Shown one piece after another: positions 8,955 through 16,445 of a stretch of DNA of 64,000 bases; position 1 is the stretch's first letter; the number at the start of each line of letters is the position of its first letter. The DNA is from CAWVSB01 sp036960375 (GTDB taxonomy: Bacteria > Pseudomonadota > Gammaproteobacteria > Pseudomonadales > CAWVSB01). The stretch is from the NCBI GenBank assembly GCA_036960375.1, contig JBALVY010000003.1, positions 310,001 through 374,000 on the forward strand. Reading direction: 5' to 3'. Made by a program: the position numbers and the translations under genes. A model generated the notes under the pieces. That model was not told where the DNA came from. It saw only the letters and a program-made list of their open reading frames with translations, and ran no database searches.

Positions 8955-8997
8955 TAATACCTTTGTATTAAATTATAAAAATAATACGACCGTATTA
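8955..8997. promoter_or_regulatory. Two tandem TAATAC-N4-GTATTA palindromes in a divergent promoter region
   Basis: Site 1 is TAATAC-CTTT-GTATTA at 8955-8970, with arms extendable to 8 bp (8953-8972). Site 2 is TAATAC-GACC-GTATTA at 8982-8997, with arms extendable to 7 bp. Centres are 27 bases apart. They lie about 110-150 bases upstream of both the VOC gene and the sulfotransferase gene. The same palindrome recurs at 37665-37680 next to a TetR-regulator operon, which makes that TetR protein the obvious candidate ligand-responsive repressor. Confidence 0.7.
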
Positions 8998-9104
8998 ACT
9001 TTAATCGCAGTCGCCGGCGTATTATGTACTAGAGCCAAGGCGGGTAATGTTGGCTAGGCGGTCTGGTAAAGTAGGCCTAAATCGAAACAGTTTGAGTAAA
9101 CACC

Positions 9105-10373
9105 ATGAGCAACGATATTTATATAGATGACATCGCCGAACCCCGGCATAGCGATCTGCAGAAGATGGCGCTCGAGTATGGTGAAACGCTGGAGACTGTT
9201 TTAGATCGCGAAGACATCCTTAACGAAGCAAAAGAAACCACCGGCCTCAACGATTTTGGCAGTTTCGACTTTATTGAACGGCTGGATTTATTGTGTAGCG
9301 AATGGGGCGATGATGAAGGTTTGTCCGGTATTGGTCGTTTAAGCTTGCGCAATAAGCTGGTGTTATTCGCCTGTAGTCGTTTATTAATAGAAGATAAAAT
9401 CAAACAGCATCCAGAAATTCTCGATGAGAAAATTGACCGGCCGATAATAGTCGCAGGTTTGCCTCGTTCAGGTACTACCCATCTGCTGAACTTGATGGCG
9501 GCTGATTCTCGTCTGCGCTCATTGCCGTTGTGGGAATCTTATGAGCCGGTATCAATGACCGGAGAGGCGATGCTTGATGATGGCACCGACCCTAGATATA
9601 AGCGCTGTGCCGACAGCTGGGAGATGATGCAGCAGATGACACCGCATCTTGCAGCAATGCACCCAATGGATCCGGATCATATTCATGAAGAGCTCGAATT
9701 GATGGGGCCGGATTTTGCCTCCTATAACTTTGAATGGTTATGTACCTCACCGCGCTGGCGCGACGACTATTACAGTAAAGACCAAACGCCGCATTATGAA
9801 TACATGAAGAAAGTACTCAAACTATTGCAGTGGCAAGACCGGCAGGCTGGTAAGGCGAAATCTCGCTGGGTATTGAAGTGTCCACAGCATTTGGAGCAGC
9901 TTACGGTATTGCAGACTGTTTTTCCGGACGCCACTATTGCGGTTACTCACCGTGATCCGGTGTCGGTGATACAGTCCTCTGTGACTATGTTGGGTTATGG
10001 TCAACGCATGAGCCGTAAACAGGTGCAAACACAGGGGCTGGTAGATTACTGGGCGGATCGTATCGAGCATTTATTGCAGGCCTGTGTCAGAGACAGGGGC
10101 AAGCTGAGTGATGCGCAGTCTATTGATGTGCCCTTCGATGTATTTATGGCTGATGATCTGGCCATGGTAGATAAAATTTATGCCAAAGCCGATTTGGATA
10201 TGAATGAAAAAGCCAAGGCTGAGCTACAGACTTTTATCGATGATCATCCGCGTGGTAAACACGGACGCATGATCTATAACCTGCAAGAGCAATTTGGTGT
10301 GAGTCGGGAACAACTGGCAGAACGTTTTGGTTTTTATTATCAGCAGTTTCCCGTTAAGCGGGAGTCAAAGTAG
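9105..10373 (+). CDS. PF13469-type sulfotransferase
   Basis: A 422-aa PAPS-dependent sulfotransferase-like enzyme. The 5'-phosphosulfate P-loop PIIVAGLPRSGTTHLLNLM is near residue 120 and the 3'-phosphate motif VTHRDPVSVIQSSVTML near 280. The C-terminus has the conserved DHPRGKHGRMIYNLQEQFG tail shared with the frameshifted paralogue at 33.7-34.9 kb. It would transfer sulfate to a hydroxyl group, plausibly on a sterol, lipid or other alcohol, in the cytoplasm. Forty-four bases downstream lies a ketosteroid isomerase gene, so the two are likely one operon. The promoter region carries two palindromic operators. Confidence 0.88.
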   Translation: MSNDIYIDDIAEPRHSDLQKMALEYGETLETVLDREDILNEAKETTGLNDFGSFDFIERLDLLCSEWGDDEGLSGIGRLSLRNKLVLFACSRLLIEDKIKQHPEILDEKIDRPIIVAGLPRSGTTHLLNLMAADSRLRSLPLWESYEPVSMTGEAMLDDGTDPRYKRCADSWEMMQQMTPHLAAMHPMDPDHIHEELELMGPDFASYNFEWLCTSPRWRDDYYSKDQTPHYEYMKKVLKLLQWQDRQAGKAKSRWVLKCPQHLEQLTVLQTVFPDATIAVTHRDPVSVIQSSVTMLGYGQRMSRKQVQTQGLVDYWADRIEHLLQACVRDRGKLSDAQSIDVPFDVFMADDLAMVDKIYAKADLDMNEKAKAELQTFIDDHPRGKHGRMIYNLQEQFGVSREQLAERFGFYYQQFPVKRESK

Positions 10374-10417
10374 GGTGGTTATATATCCGCCACCACACAG
10401 AATAAACAGGAGTCGTA

Positions 10418-10798
10418 ATGAGTATATTAAATGATCAGCATATCGCCAGTGTTATGCAGCAGTACGTAGACAATATTACAGCCGGTGATCTAGAGGCGAT
10501 CATTGCTTTGTTCGCTGAAGATGCAGTAGTAGAAGATCCCATCGGAACCGACGCCAATGTAGGTCATGCGGCTCTGCGGGTGTTTTACCAGGTAGCCTGT
10601 GACAGCGTGGCAAAAATGGTATTAGAGGGCAATGTACGGGCGCGTGATTCTTCAGGTGCTTGTGCGATGCTGGCTTACCCTAAAGGGGCCGAGGATAGCC
10701 TGGTAATAGAAACACTGGACGTGATGACGTTCAACGAAGAAGGGAAAATCACCGCTATGACCGCCTATTGGGGCGACTCAAATATGCGTGCTTTATAA
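10418..10798 (+). CDS. Steroid delta-isomerase (ketosteroid isomerase-like)
   Basis: A 126-aa NTF2-fold protein with a good ribosome site (AGGAG, 7 bases before ATG). Residues match the ketosteroid isomerase active site by motif and position: Tyr16 (MQQYVDNITAGD), Asp40 (VVEDPIG) and Asp101 (ETLDVMTFNEEGKI), against Tyr16, Asp40 and Asp103 in the Pseudomonas putida enzyme. It would move the double bond of 3-oxo-delta5 steroids into conjugation. It follows a sulfotransferase gene, and KstD lies close by on the other strand. Related steroid or terpenoid isomerases of the same fold are the alternative. Confidence 0.83.
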   Translation: MSILNDQHIASVMQQYVDNITAGDLEAIIALFAEDAVVEDPIGTDANVGHAALRVFYQVACDSVAKMVLEGNVRARDSSGACAMLAYPKGAEDSLVIETLDVMTFNEEGKITAMTAYWGDSNMRAL

Positions 10799-10811
10799 AT
10801 AGCTGATGTGT

Positions 10812-10837
10812 AGCGCACTGAAAATAGTCAGTGCGCT
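10812..10837. terminator. Terminator hairpin between the isomerase gene and yebG
   Basis: AGCGCACTGA (10812-10821) pairs perfectly with TCAGTGCGCT (10828-10837) over a 6-base loop. It lies between two convergent genes and can serve both; only a weak T-rich stretch (CAATTTTC) follows on the plus strand. Confidence 0.65.
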
Positions 10838-10866
10838 TAAACTCAATTTTCTTATCGGAGCCTGGT

Positions 10867-11151
10867 TTACGAGGCTTCTGCTATATCGGTGACATTTTCG
10901 GCATTAGGGCTGATCAACTCGGCGAGAGCATCCGGATTGCCCTTGAAAGCCTGCAATACGGCATCTCTGTTTTTAGCCAAATAGATACCAAAATTTTCTG
11001 CCTGCTTTTCGTCGATATCGGGCATCTTTTCCAGCATAAGCGCGGCAAAGTTTTCGCCTAGCTCAAGCATTTTGTCGTGAGCGTCAGCCTCTTTTTTGCT
11101 ATTAAACATACTGTTATCCCGGTCGCACATCCATTGGGCAATTACTGCCAT
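10867..11151 (-). CDS. yebG: YebG-family SOS-induced protein
   Basis: A 94-aa protein with the YebG layout: a short start MAVIAQWMCDRD, then the hallmark SKKEADAHDKMLELGENF, a helical middle (MPDIDEKQAENFGIYLAKN) and an acidic tail. YebG is a small DNA-damage-inducible protein of the LexA regulon with no defined biochemical role. The ribosome site AGGTGA is just before ATG. A perfect LexA box sits 38 bases upstream of the start, so SOS control is directly visible. It lies between steroid-type genes but is probably an unrelated housekeeping insertion point. Confidence 0.88.
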   Translation of the reverse strand: MAVIAQWMCDRDNSMFNSKKEADAHDKMLELGENFAALMLEKMPDIDEKQAENFGIYLAKNRDAVLQAFKGNPDALAELISPNAENVTDIAEAS

Positions 11152-11188
11152 AGGTCACCTCTGTTTGAATTACATTCAAGAACGAATA

Positions 11189-11204
11189 CTGTAAATTCAT
11201 ACAG
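11189..11204 (-). promoter_or_regulatory. LexA (SOS) box of yebG
   Basis: CTGTAAATTCATACAG fits the CTG-N10-CAG consensus and is flanked so that TACTGTA/TACAGTA form a longer inverted repeat (11187-11206). It ends 38 bases before the yebG start codon, in the expected promoter position. Confidence 0.9.
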
Positions 11205-11308
11205 TATTTTATGCAAGAGGTTTTTGTCAGTATTTAAGGGGTGGGCTTATGTATTCTGGATGTATAGGCGGCCGCACTGATTGTACGGCCGCTTGTTTGT
11301 CGTCGTAT

Positions 11309-13003
11309 TTACGGGTTCTCAGATTCCATTATATGGTTGGCGGCACGGAAGGCGATAGCCATTGCGGGGCCCAGAGTACAGCCGGCACCAGGGTATTTGT
11401 CACCCATGATGGAGGCAGTACAGTTGCCTGCCGCATAGAGTCCTTCAATGGTATTGCCTTGTTCGTCTTGAACGCGGCCATCGTTATCGATGACCAGGCC
11501 TCCTTTGGTGCCAATATCTCCGGGATAGAGTGCTGCACCGTAAAAAGGGGCTTCGTCCAGTGGGCCAAGACATGGGTTGGGTGTCACCTCCATGTCGCCA
11601 TACATTCTGTCGTGAGCATCGTTGCCGCGACCAAATTCTGCATCAATACCGGTTTTGGCATATTCGGCCATCAGTGCGGTGGTTTTTCTTAGACCAACTT
11701 TGTCCACTCCAAGCTTATCGGCTAGTTCGTCCATAGACTGCGCCTTGGTCAACATTTTGCCGTCGCCGATGGCTGAGCCGTTCATGTAATCGGGTGACAT
11801 GGCCGCCTGTGGAATACCGCCAAAAAAGTATTTCTTGCGGTAGTTGCCATCAAAAATCATATAGGCGGGTACACAGTCGAAACCGGCTTTTTGAGCATTA
11901 TAAAAACACTCACCGTAAGAGTTATAAGTAATAGCTTCGTTCATAAAACGTCGGCCCTGTTTGTCGACAATAATGAGGCCGGGTTTGGATTTCTCGGAGA
12001 ACAGGACAACCGACGTATCGCCGTTCTTGACTACCGGTGCCCACCAGGCTTCATTCATCAGGCCAGTGGCTGCACCAATTTTTTGCCCAGCGGTGATAAG
12101 GTCGCCAGTATTGCCAGGGCTGGCAGCGCTCCAGTGTGACTCGGTAGGTGAGGGTAGGTTGGCTTTGCGCATTTCGGGGTTGTTTTCAAAACCACCGGCA
12201 GCGGCCACTACGCCTTTGTTGGCTTTAAATTCTATTGTTCCGTGCTCTTTGGAGTGGGCGCTTACACCGACTACGCGATCGCCTTCTTTCAGTAATTCAG
12301 TGACGCCGGTTTCAAGATGTACCGTTATACCCAGCTTTTGTGAGGCCATATACAAGCCGCCTACCAGTGAGTTGCCCTGGCACAGGCGTCGGTCGCGCAT
12401 ACCTTTGAGGCGGCCGGGTATATCTATCAGATAGCTGCCAAAAATGCCTGCGACAATTCTTTTCCAGCCGGGGGTGGTGGCCAGAATTTGCGAACCTTCA
12501 ATGATGCTCATGCCAAAGATACCCATGGCGCGGCTTTGCTTGGGTGTCTCTTCCATTTTGTACAGCATAGGGCCCATGGGTCGGCCGTCGATTGGTGTAG
12601 GGTCCATGGTTCGGCCCCCTTCCTTCCAGCCAGGGTAGGTGGGGTAGTAGTCGGCATAACCGGGTACTGGCACATAGTTGACCGGTGTGGCAGAGGACAG
12701 GAACCTGAGCATCTCTGGTGCGGTTTTGATGTAATTACGAATGGTGTCGTCGGTGACCTGGTCTTCAGGAATCACCTTGCGCATATACTGGAAGCCATCT
12801 TCATCGCTATCGGTAACGCCCACGCTACCAATGTTCTCGTTATTAGGTACCCATAAACCGCCGCCAGAACGGGCAGATGTACCGCCGAATGTGGCCTGCT
12901 TTTCGAGCATAACAACGGAAGCGCCTAAAGTGGCAGCGCGGATTGCGGCCATAAAGGCACCGGCGCCTGTTCCTACAACAACGACATCAAATGTTTTTTC
13001 CAA
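11309..13003 (-). CDS. kstD: 3-ketosteroid-delta1-dehydrogenase-like FAD protein
   Basis: A 564-aa flavoprotein of the KstD / fumarate-reductase-like family. The start is TTG at 13003 behind AGGAGA. The N-terminal FAD motif is VVVVGTGAGAFMAAIRAA, followed by GGTSARSGGGLWVPNN near residue 43. The C-terminus has APFYGAALYPGDIGTKGG and YPGAGCTLGPAMAIAFRAA, which carry the catalytic Tyr and Gly area of KstD enzymes. It would introduce the 1,2 double bond into 3-oxosteroid ring A. Neighbouring ketosteroid isomerase supports a steroid role. Other 3-oxosteroid desaturases of this family (such as delta4-(5alpha)-dehydrogenase) are alternatives. Confidence 0.85.
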   Translation of the reverse strand: MEKTFDVVVVGTGAGAFMAAIRAATLGASVVMLEKQATFGGTSARSGGGLWVPNNENIGSVGVTDSDEDGFQYMRKVIPEDQVTDDTIRNYIKTAPEMLRFLSSATPVNYVPVPGYADYYPTYPGWKEGGRTMDPTPIDGRPMGPMLYKMEETPKQSRAMGIFGMSIIEGSQILATTPGWKRIVAGIFGSYLIDIPGRLKGMRDRRLCQGNSLVGGLYMASQKLGITVHLETGVTELLKEGDRVVGVSAHSKEHGTIEFKANKGVVAAAGGFENNPEMRKANLPSPTESHWSAASPGNTGDLITAGQKIGAATGLMNEAWWAPVVKNGDTSVVLFSEKSKPGLIIVDKQGRRFMNEAITYNSYGECFYNAQKAGFDCVPAYMIFDGNYRKKYFFGGIPQAAMSPDYMNGSAIGDGKMLTKAQSMDELADKLGVDKVGLRKTTALMAEYAKTGIDAEFGRGNDAHDRMYGDMEVTPNPCLGPLDEAPFYGAALYPGDIGTKGGLVIDNDGRVQDEQGNTIEGLYAAGNCTASIMGDKYPGAGCTLGPAMAIAFRAANHIMESENP

Positions 13004-13303
13004 CGTGACTCTCCTGAATACGGGTCAATTTTTAACATTAGTATAAAAGCCATTTTGTGCTATAGCTATCGCTAACTGGCGATCTGACCAGCCTTTAATG
13101 TTGATAAATATGCTTTGTATGCAGCGTTTTTACGTGAAGGGGGAATTATGTGGTTAATTGCTGTGGGCGACCAAGGCCGAATTAATATTAACGAATATCC
13201 ACTATTGTTTTACAGAGAATGTGTCCAGACCAGTAAGGCTGGATAATTTGGCGTTTGCCGGAAGATTGGAAGTGGTTGTTTGATGAGAATTATGCTCGCC
13301 CAC
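13004..13303. other. 300-base gap without a gene
   Basis: Promoter region of the minus-strand KstD gene, with AGGAG for its TTG start at about 13011-13016, then AT-rich sequence. No reading frame with a ribosome site, RNA gene or repeat was seen. Confidence 0.5.
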
Positions 13304-13328
13304 AAAAAAGACCATCAATCGATGGCCT
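13304..13328 (-). terminator. Rho-independent terminator of the 55-aa gene
   Basis: On the minus strand AGGCCATC (13328-13321) pairs with GATGGTCT (13316-13309, one G-U) over loop GATT, followed at once by a run of six T (13309-13304). It ends 31 bases after the stop codon of the small gene. Confidence 0.85.
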
Positions 13329-13359
13329 CTGTGTAACTGTACAAATTACGCTATGGAAT

Positions 13360-13527
13360 TTACGCGGCAACAGCTTCGCTATCATCCCATAGGGTGTCTG
13401 TCATATCCACAGCGCGGCGGCTGGCGATATCAGTCACAGTTGTTTCGGTGAGATCATCAGAGAAGAGCACTGACAATTCATAAGGCATGAGGTCTAACAG
13501 TTCAATAGTTTGGGCAGAGATACACAT
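13360..13527 (-). CDS. Unrecognised 55-aa protein with its own ribosome site and terminator
   Basis: Reads MCISAQTIELLDLMPYEL at the N-terminus and ends TDTLWDDSEAVAA. The ATG at 13527 is preceded by AGGAAACC at a proper distance, and a good intrinsic terminator follows the stop, so the unit looks like a complete small gene. The protein is acidic, with one Cys (Cys2), a central FSDDLTETTVTDIASRR and an acidic tail. It has no signal peptide or membrane segment. I recognise no family. It could be a small regulator, a toxin or antitoxin partner, or a peptide precursor; none is supported over the others. Confidence 0.65.
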   Translation of the reverse strand: MCISAQTIELLDLMPYELSVLFSDDLTETTVTDIASRRAVDMTDTLWDDSEAVAA

Positions 13528-13888
13528 GGTCTGGTTTCCTGTTCTTTCGGTAAAAGATATTTGTCACCACTACAGGATTGTGTCCTGCAGGGGCACTGCT
13601 TCATTTTTGGCTGCGTTGTAACGGATAGTTACGTTGCATGCCCGGCCGATATTTGCCTTTTAGCGGTATTCGCTGATGCGTGTATACCCCTTGGTGGCTA
13701 TGATCTGGCGTGTTGAGCAGTCTGAATATCGCTTGTCCTGATCAACGGAGTGCATTATGCCCTACTGTTACTATAAGTTACACTGATAATTGCGGACAAG
13801 TTGTGCCGTAAATGACCGGTAACACGGTATTTTGTCGTATCTCTGCCTTATTTGATAAATCAGCTGGACTTATTCCGCCTACGCGCTA
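13528..13888. other. Intergenic region, no gene seen
   Basis: About 360 bases between the 55-aa gene and the operator of the exporter operon. It contains the probable promoter of the small gene and a short hairpin (CAGGA near 13573 with TCCTG near 13583). A plus-strand frame at 13510-13716 lacks a ribosome site and is not considered real. Confidence 0.45.
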
Positions 13889-13920
13889 ATATAAATAACT
13901 GACTGGTCAGTTATTTATAT
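13889..13920. promoter_or_regulatory. Perfect 32-base operator palindrome of the TetR-exporter operon
   Basis: Two perfect 15-base arms (13889-13903 and 13906-13920) around a 2-base centre; the core is AACTGAC-TG-GTCAGTT. It ends 10 bases before the TetR gene start and must overlap the promoter or the ribosome site. This is the classic place for autoregulation by the TetR protein encoded next. Confidence 0.85.
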
Positions 13921-13930
13921 ATGGTGAAGA

Positions 13931-14563
13931 ATGCTTAGAGCTCGAACCGATCAAGCAAAAGATCAGCGCCGTCAGGCGCTTCTGCAGGCGGCTTTGGATG
14001 AATTTTTTGATCGTGGCTTTAATGCCGCTCGTATGGATGATATCGCTCGGCGCGCAGGTTTTACCAAAGGTACGCTGTATTTGTATTTTGACTCTAAAGA
14101 GGTGCTGTTTACAGAATTGTTAGACATGGTAGTGCTGCCCAATATTGAAAAGATCGAGCTGTTGATTGGATCTTCAAGTTCGGCGGCACAGGCGATAGAC
14201 CGTTTAGTCGGTTTTGCGCCAAAAATGATCCGAGATACCCAGTGGCCCAAGTTCATAAAGATACTGATTGCTGATGCAGGAGCATTTCCCGAGCACATCG
14301 CGCTGTATCGCGAAAAGGTAATTGATCGCGCCCTTGCCGCCATTGCCGGTTTACTGGAGCAAGGTCATAAGCGGGGTGAGTTGGAAGTAGAGGATGCTGC
14401 TCTCACGGCTAAGTTGGTTGTAGCTCCCATGCTGTTTTCGGCGATATGGGCGGTTGTATTTGATGTCGGCCGGGCGGAAAAATTGGATTTGGACGCATTG
14501 TTCTCATTACACGGCGCTATGCTGTATCGCGCACTGGGAATTACAAAGGAATTGGATGTATGA
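13931..14563 (+). CDS. TetR-family repressor of the exporter operon
   Basis: A 210-aa TetR regulator. The N-terminal helix-turn-helix covers about residues 12-58, with the family signature MDDIARRAGFTKGTLYLYFDSKEVLF. The C-terminal region is all-helical, presumably for ligand binding and dimerisation, resembling the TetR_C_33 type next to efflux genes. It is the first gene of a four-gene operon, with start/stop overlaps to the HlyD gene. A perfect 32-base palindrome directly upstream makes autorepression very likely, with induction by the compound that the pump exports. Confidence 0.92.
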   Translation: MLRARTDQAKDQRRQALLQAALDEFFDRGFNAARMDDIARRAGFTKGTLYLYFDSKEVLFTELLDMVVLPNIEKIELLIGSSSSAAQAIDRLVGFAPKMIRDTQWPKFIKILIADAGAFPEHIALYREKVIDRALAAIAGLLEQGHKRGELEVEDAALTAKLVVAPMLFSAIWAVVFDVGRAEKLDLDALFSLHGAMLYRALGITKELDV

Positions 14564-15519
14564 GTCATATCGTGAGACCTCTGTATGGGGCCATAGTGGT
14601 GTCATTTCTATTATTGCTGGGTTGTGAAGCTGAAGTAGACGATAGCCGTTTTACTGGTTATATCGAAGCTGAGCTTATTTATATTGCCGCACCGGATCCC
14701 GGTTGGTTGCGCAGTGCGCCGTTCAAAGAAGGCGAGGCAGTGGCAGTTGGTGATGTCGTCTTCACACTGGATGACGAGCGCCAACAGGCTGAGTTAACGG
14801 AAGCCAATGAGCGCCTGAATCAGGCGCAAGCCCAGGTGCGTGACATGGCAAAAGGGGCCCGGGCTGATGAGCTGGCGGCTCTGGAGGCTCAGCTTCATGA
14901 AGCGCAGGCGACCCTCGTTTTCGCCAAAAAGGAACGTGATAGAAATGTTTCTCTGGTAAAGCAGGGTTTGGTCTCCAAAGCGCAAGGTGATCAGGATCGA
15001 GCTGATTATGATGCCGCTTTGGCTCGGGTAGAGAATATTAAGGCGAATATTAAAGTGGCTTTGTTGTCCGCCAGAGACGAAGCAATGCAAGGCGCGATTG
15101 ATGGCAGCAATGCAGCGGCGGCTGTGGTGTCGCAAGTTCAGTGGCGTCTCGATCAGCGAAGTATATCCGCGCCGGTTACTGGCGTGGTAGAGGAAGTGTT
15201 TTTCCGCCATGGTGAATATGTCAAAGCCGCATCTCCTGTGCTGGCTATATTGCCGACAGATGCTATGAAAGTACGGTTTTTTGTTCCTCAGGCGCAGCTG
15301 TCTTCCGTGGCTTTGGGTAAGACGGTAGATGTAGTATCCGATGCCAATCAGGAAAAAATACGCGCGACTATTTCCTATATCTCACGTACCGCCGAGTTTA
15401 CACCTCCGGTCATTTACAGTGCAGACTCACGCGAAAAACTGGTGTTTCTAGTAGAGGCCCGAGTGGCTGATGAAATACCCCTGCGCCCCGGTCAGCCAGT
15501 GGATGTATTGCTGCCATGA
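14560..15519 (+). CDS. HlyD-type membrane-fusion lipoprotein (YbhG-like)
   Basis: A 319-aa periplasmic adaptor. The N-terminus LLLLGCEAE carries a lipobox with the acylated Cys at about residue 22. A split biotinyl-lipoyl domain flanks a long helical hairpin of about residues 85-190 (ERLNQAQAQVRDMAKGARADE on). The return strand RSISAPVTGVVEEVFFRHGEYV marks the second lipoyl half, followed by a beta-barrel. It overlaps the TetR gene and the ATPase gene by four bases each. With an ABC-2 permease it resembles the YbhGFSR drug exporter, here in reduced form. An outer-membrane channel would have to come from elsewhere. Confidence 0.9.
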   Translation: MSHIVRPLYGAIVVSFLLLLGCEAEVDDSRFTGYIEAELIYIAAPDPGWLRSAPFKEGEAVAVGDVVFTLDDERQQAELTEANERLNQAQAQVRDMAKGARADELAALEAQLHEAQATLVFAKKERDRNVSLVKQGLVSKAQGDQDRADYDAALARVENIKANIKVALLSARDEAMQGAIDGSNAAAAVVSQVQWRLDQRSISAPVTGVVEEVFFRHGEYVKAASPVLAILPTDAMKVRFFVPQAQLSSVALGKTVDVVSDANQEKIRATISYISRTAEFTPPVIYSADSREKLVFLVEARVADEIPLRPGQPVDVLLP

Positions 15520-16445
15520 CAGAGCTAGCCATTGATGTCCGTGGTTTAGTTAAGCGTTTTGGCGACAAAGTGGCGGTTGACGGTGTGGATATTCAGTTGC
15601 CCCGCGGTCAGGTATGGGGCTTTCTTGGGCCTAACGGTTCCGGTAAAACAACTACTATTCGTATGATCTGTGGCCTGCTCACCCTTAGCGGTGGCGAGGG
15701 GCGTTGCCTGGGCTACGACATCAAAACCGAGGCCGAGAAAATCAGACGGCTTACTGGATATATGACGCAAAAGTTTTCCTTCTGGGCCGATTTGACCATC
15801 CGCGAGAATTTGGAGTTTGTGGCCCGGCTGTATCAATTAGCCGACTTAAAAGAAACAGTGGATATTACGCTAGATACCTTGGGTCTGAGTGATAGACAGC
15901 ATCAGTTGGCCGGTGCATTGTCGGGCGGTTGGAAACAACGTTTGGCACTCGCGGCTGTCACTATGCACAAACCCCAACTACTGCTGTTAGATGAACCCAC
16001 TGCCGGAGTAGACCCACAGGCGCGGCGAGATTTTTGGGATCAAATACATCGTATCTCCTCAGAGGGTGTAACCGTATTGGTTTCTACGCACTACATGGAT
16101 GAAGCCGAGCGATGTGACCGCATTGTCTATTTGGCCCATGGTCGACTAATCACTCAGGGCCCGGTGGCCAATATCATAGAAGAGTCCGGCTTAATTACAT
16201 TTAGTGCGGTAGGTGACGGAATTCGCAAATTTGCGGATGCTCTGTTGCTAGAGCCCGGCGTGGAGCATGCGGCCTATTTTGGCTCGGCGCTTCACGTCAG
16301 TGGCACCGAACGTTTATTGCTGCAGGCTGCCATCGCCAAGGTAGGCAATAGCGATGTGGTATGGACTGAGGAGAAGCCCAGTCTTGAAGATGTGTTTATT
16401 GCCTTGATGAAGCGTGCTGGCGATGATGAGAGGGCTTATCAATGA
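15516..16445 (+). CDS. ABC exporter ATP-binding protein (YbhF-like, single domain)
   Basis: A 309-aa nucleotide-binding subunit. Walker A GPNGSGKTT is near residue 40, the signature LSGGWKQRLALA near 135, Walker B LLLLDEPTAGVDP near 155 and the switch His in VLVSTHYMDEAE near 190. The signature is SGGW instead of SGGQ, a common variant in this group. Escherichia coli YbhF has two fused ATPase domains, while this protein has one, so it must dimerise. The C-terminal ~80 residues form the DUF4162-like tail common in drug or lipid exporters. It overlaps both neighbouring genes by four bases. Confidence 0.92.
   Translation: MTELAIDVRGLVKRFGDKVAVDGVDIQLPRGQVWGFLGPNGSGKTTTIRMICGLLTLSGGEGRCLGYDIKTEAEKIRRLTGYMTQKFSFWADLTIRENLEFVARLYQLADLKETVDITLDTLGLSDRQHQLAGALSGGWKQRLALAAVTMHKPQLLLLDEPTAGVDPQARRDFWDQIHRISSEGVTVLVSTHYMDEAERCDRIVYLAHGRLITQGPVANIIEESGLITFSAVGDGIRKFADALLLEPGVEHAAYFGSALHVSGTERLLLQAAIAKVGNSDVVWTEEKPSLEDVFIALMKRAGDDERAYQ

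Noticed and set aside
11268..11292. GC-rich hairpin (GCGGCCG/CGGCCGC) after KstD considered as terminator.
   Set aside because: No T-run on the minus strand and imperfect flanks; too weak to call.
13510..13716. 68-aa plus-strand frame overlapping the small minus-strand gene.
   Set aside because: No ribosome site; the minus-strand 55-aa gene has both ribosome site and terminator.
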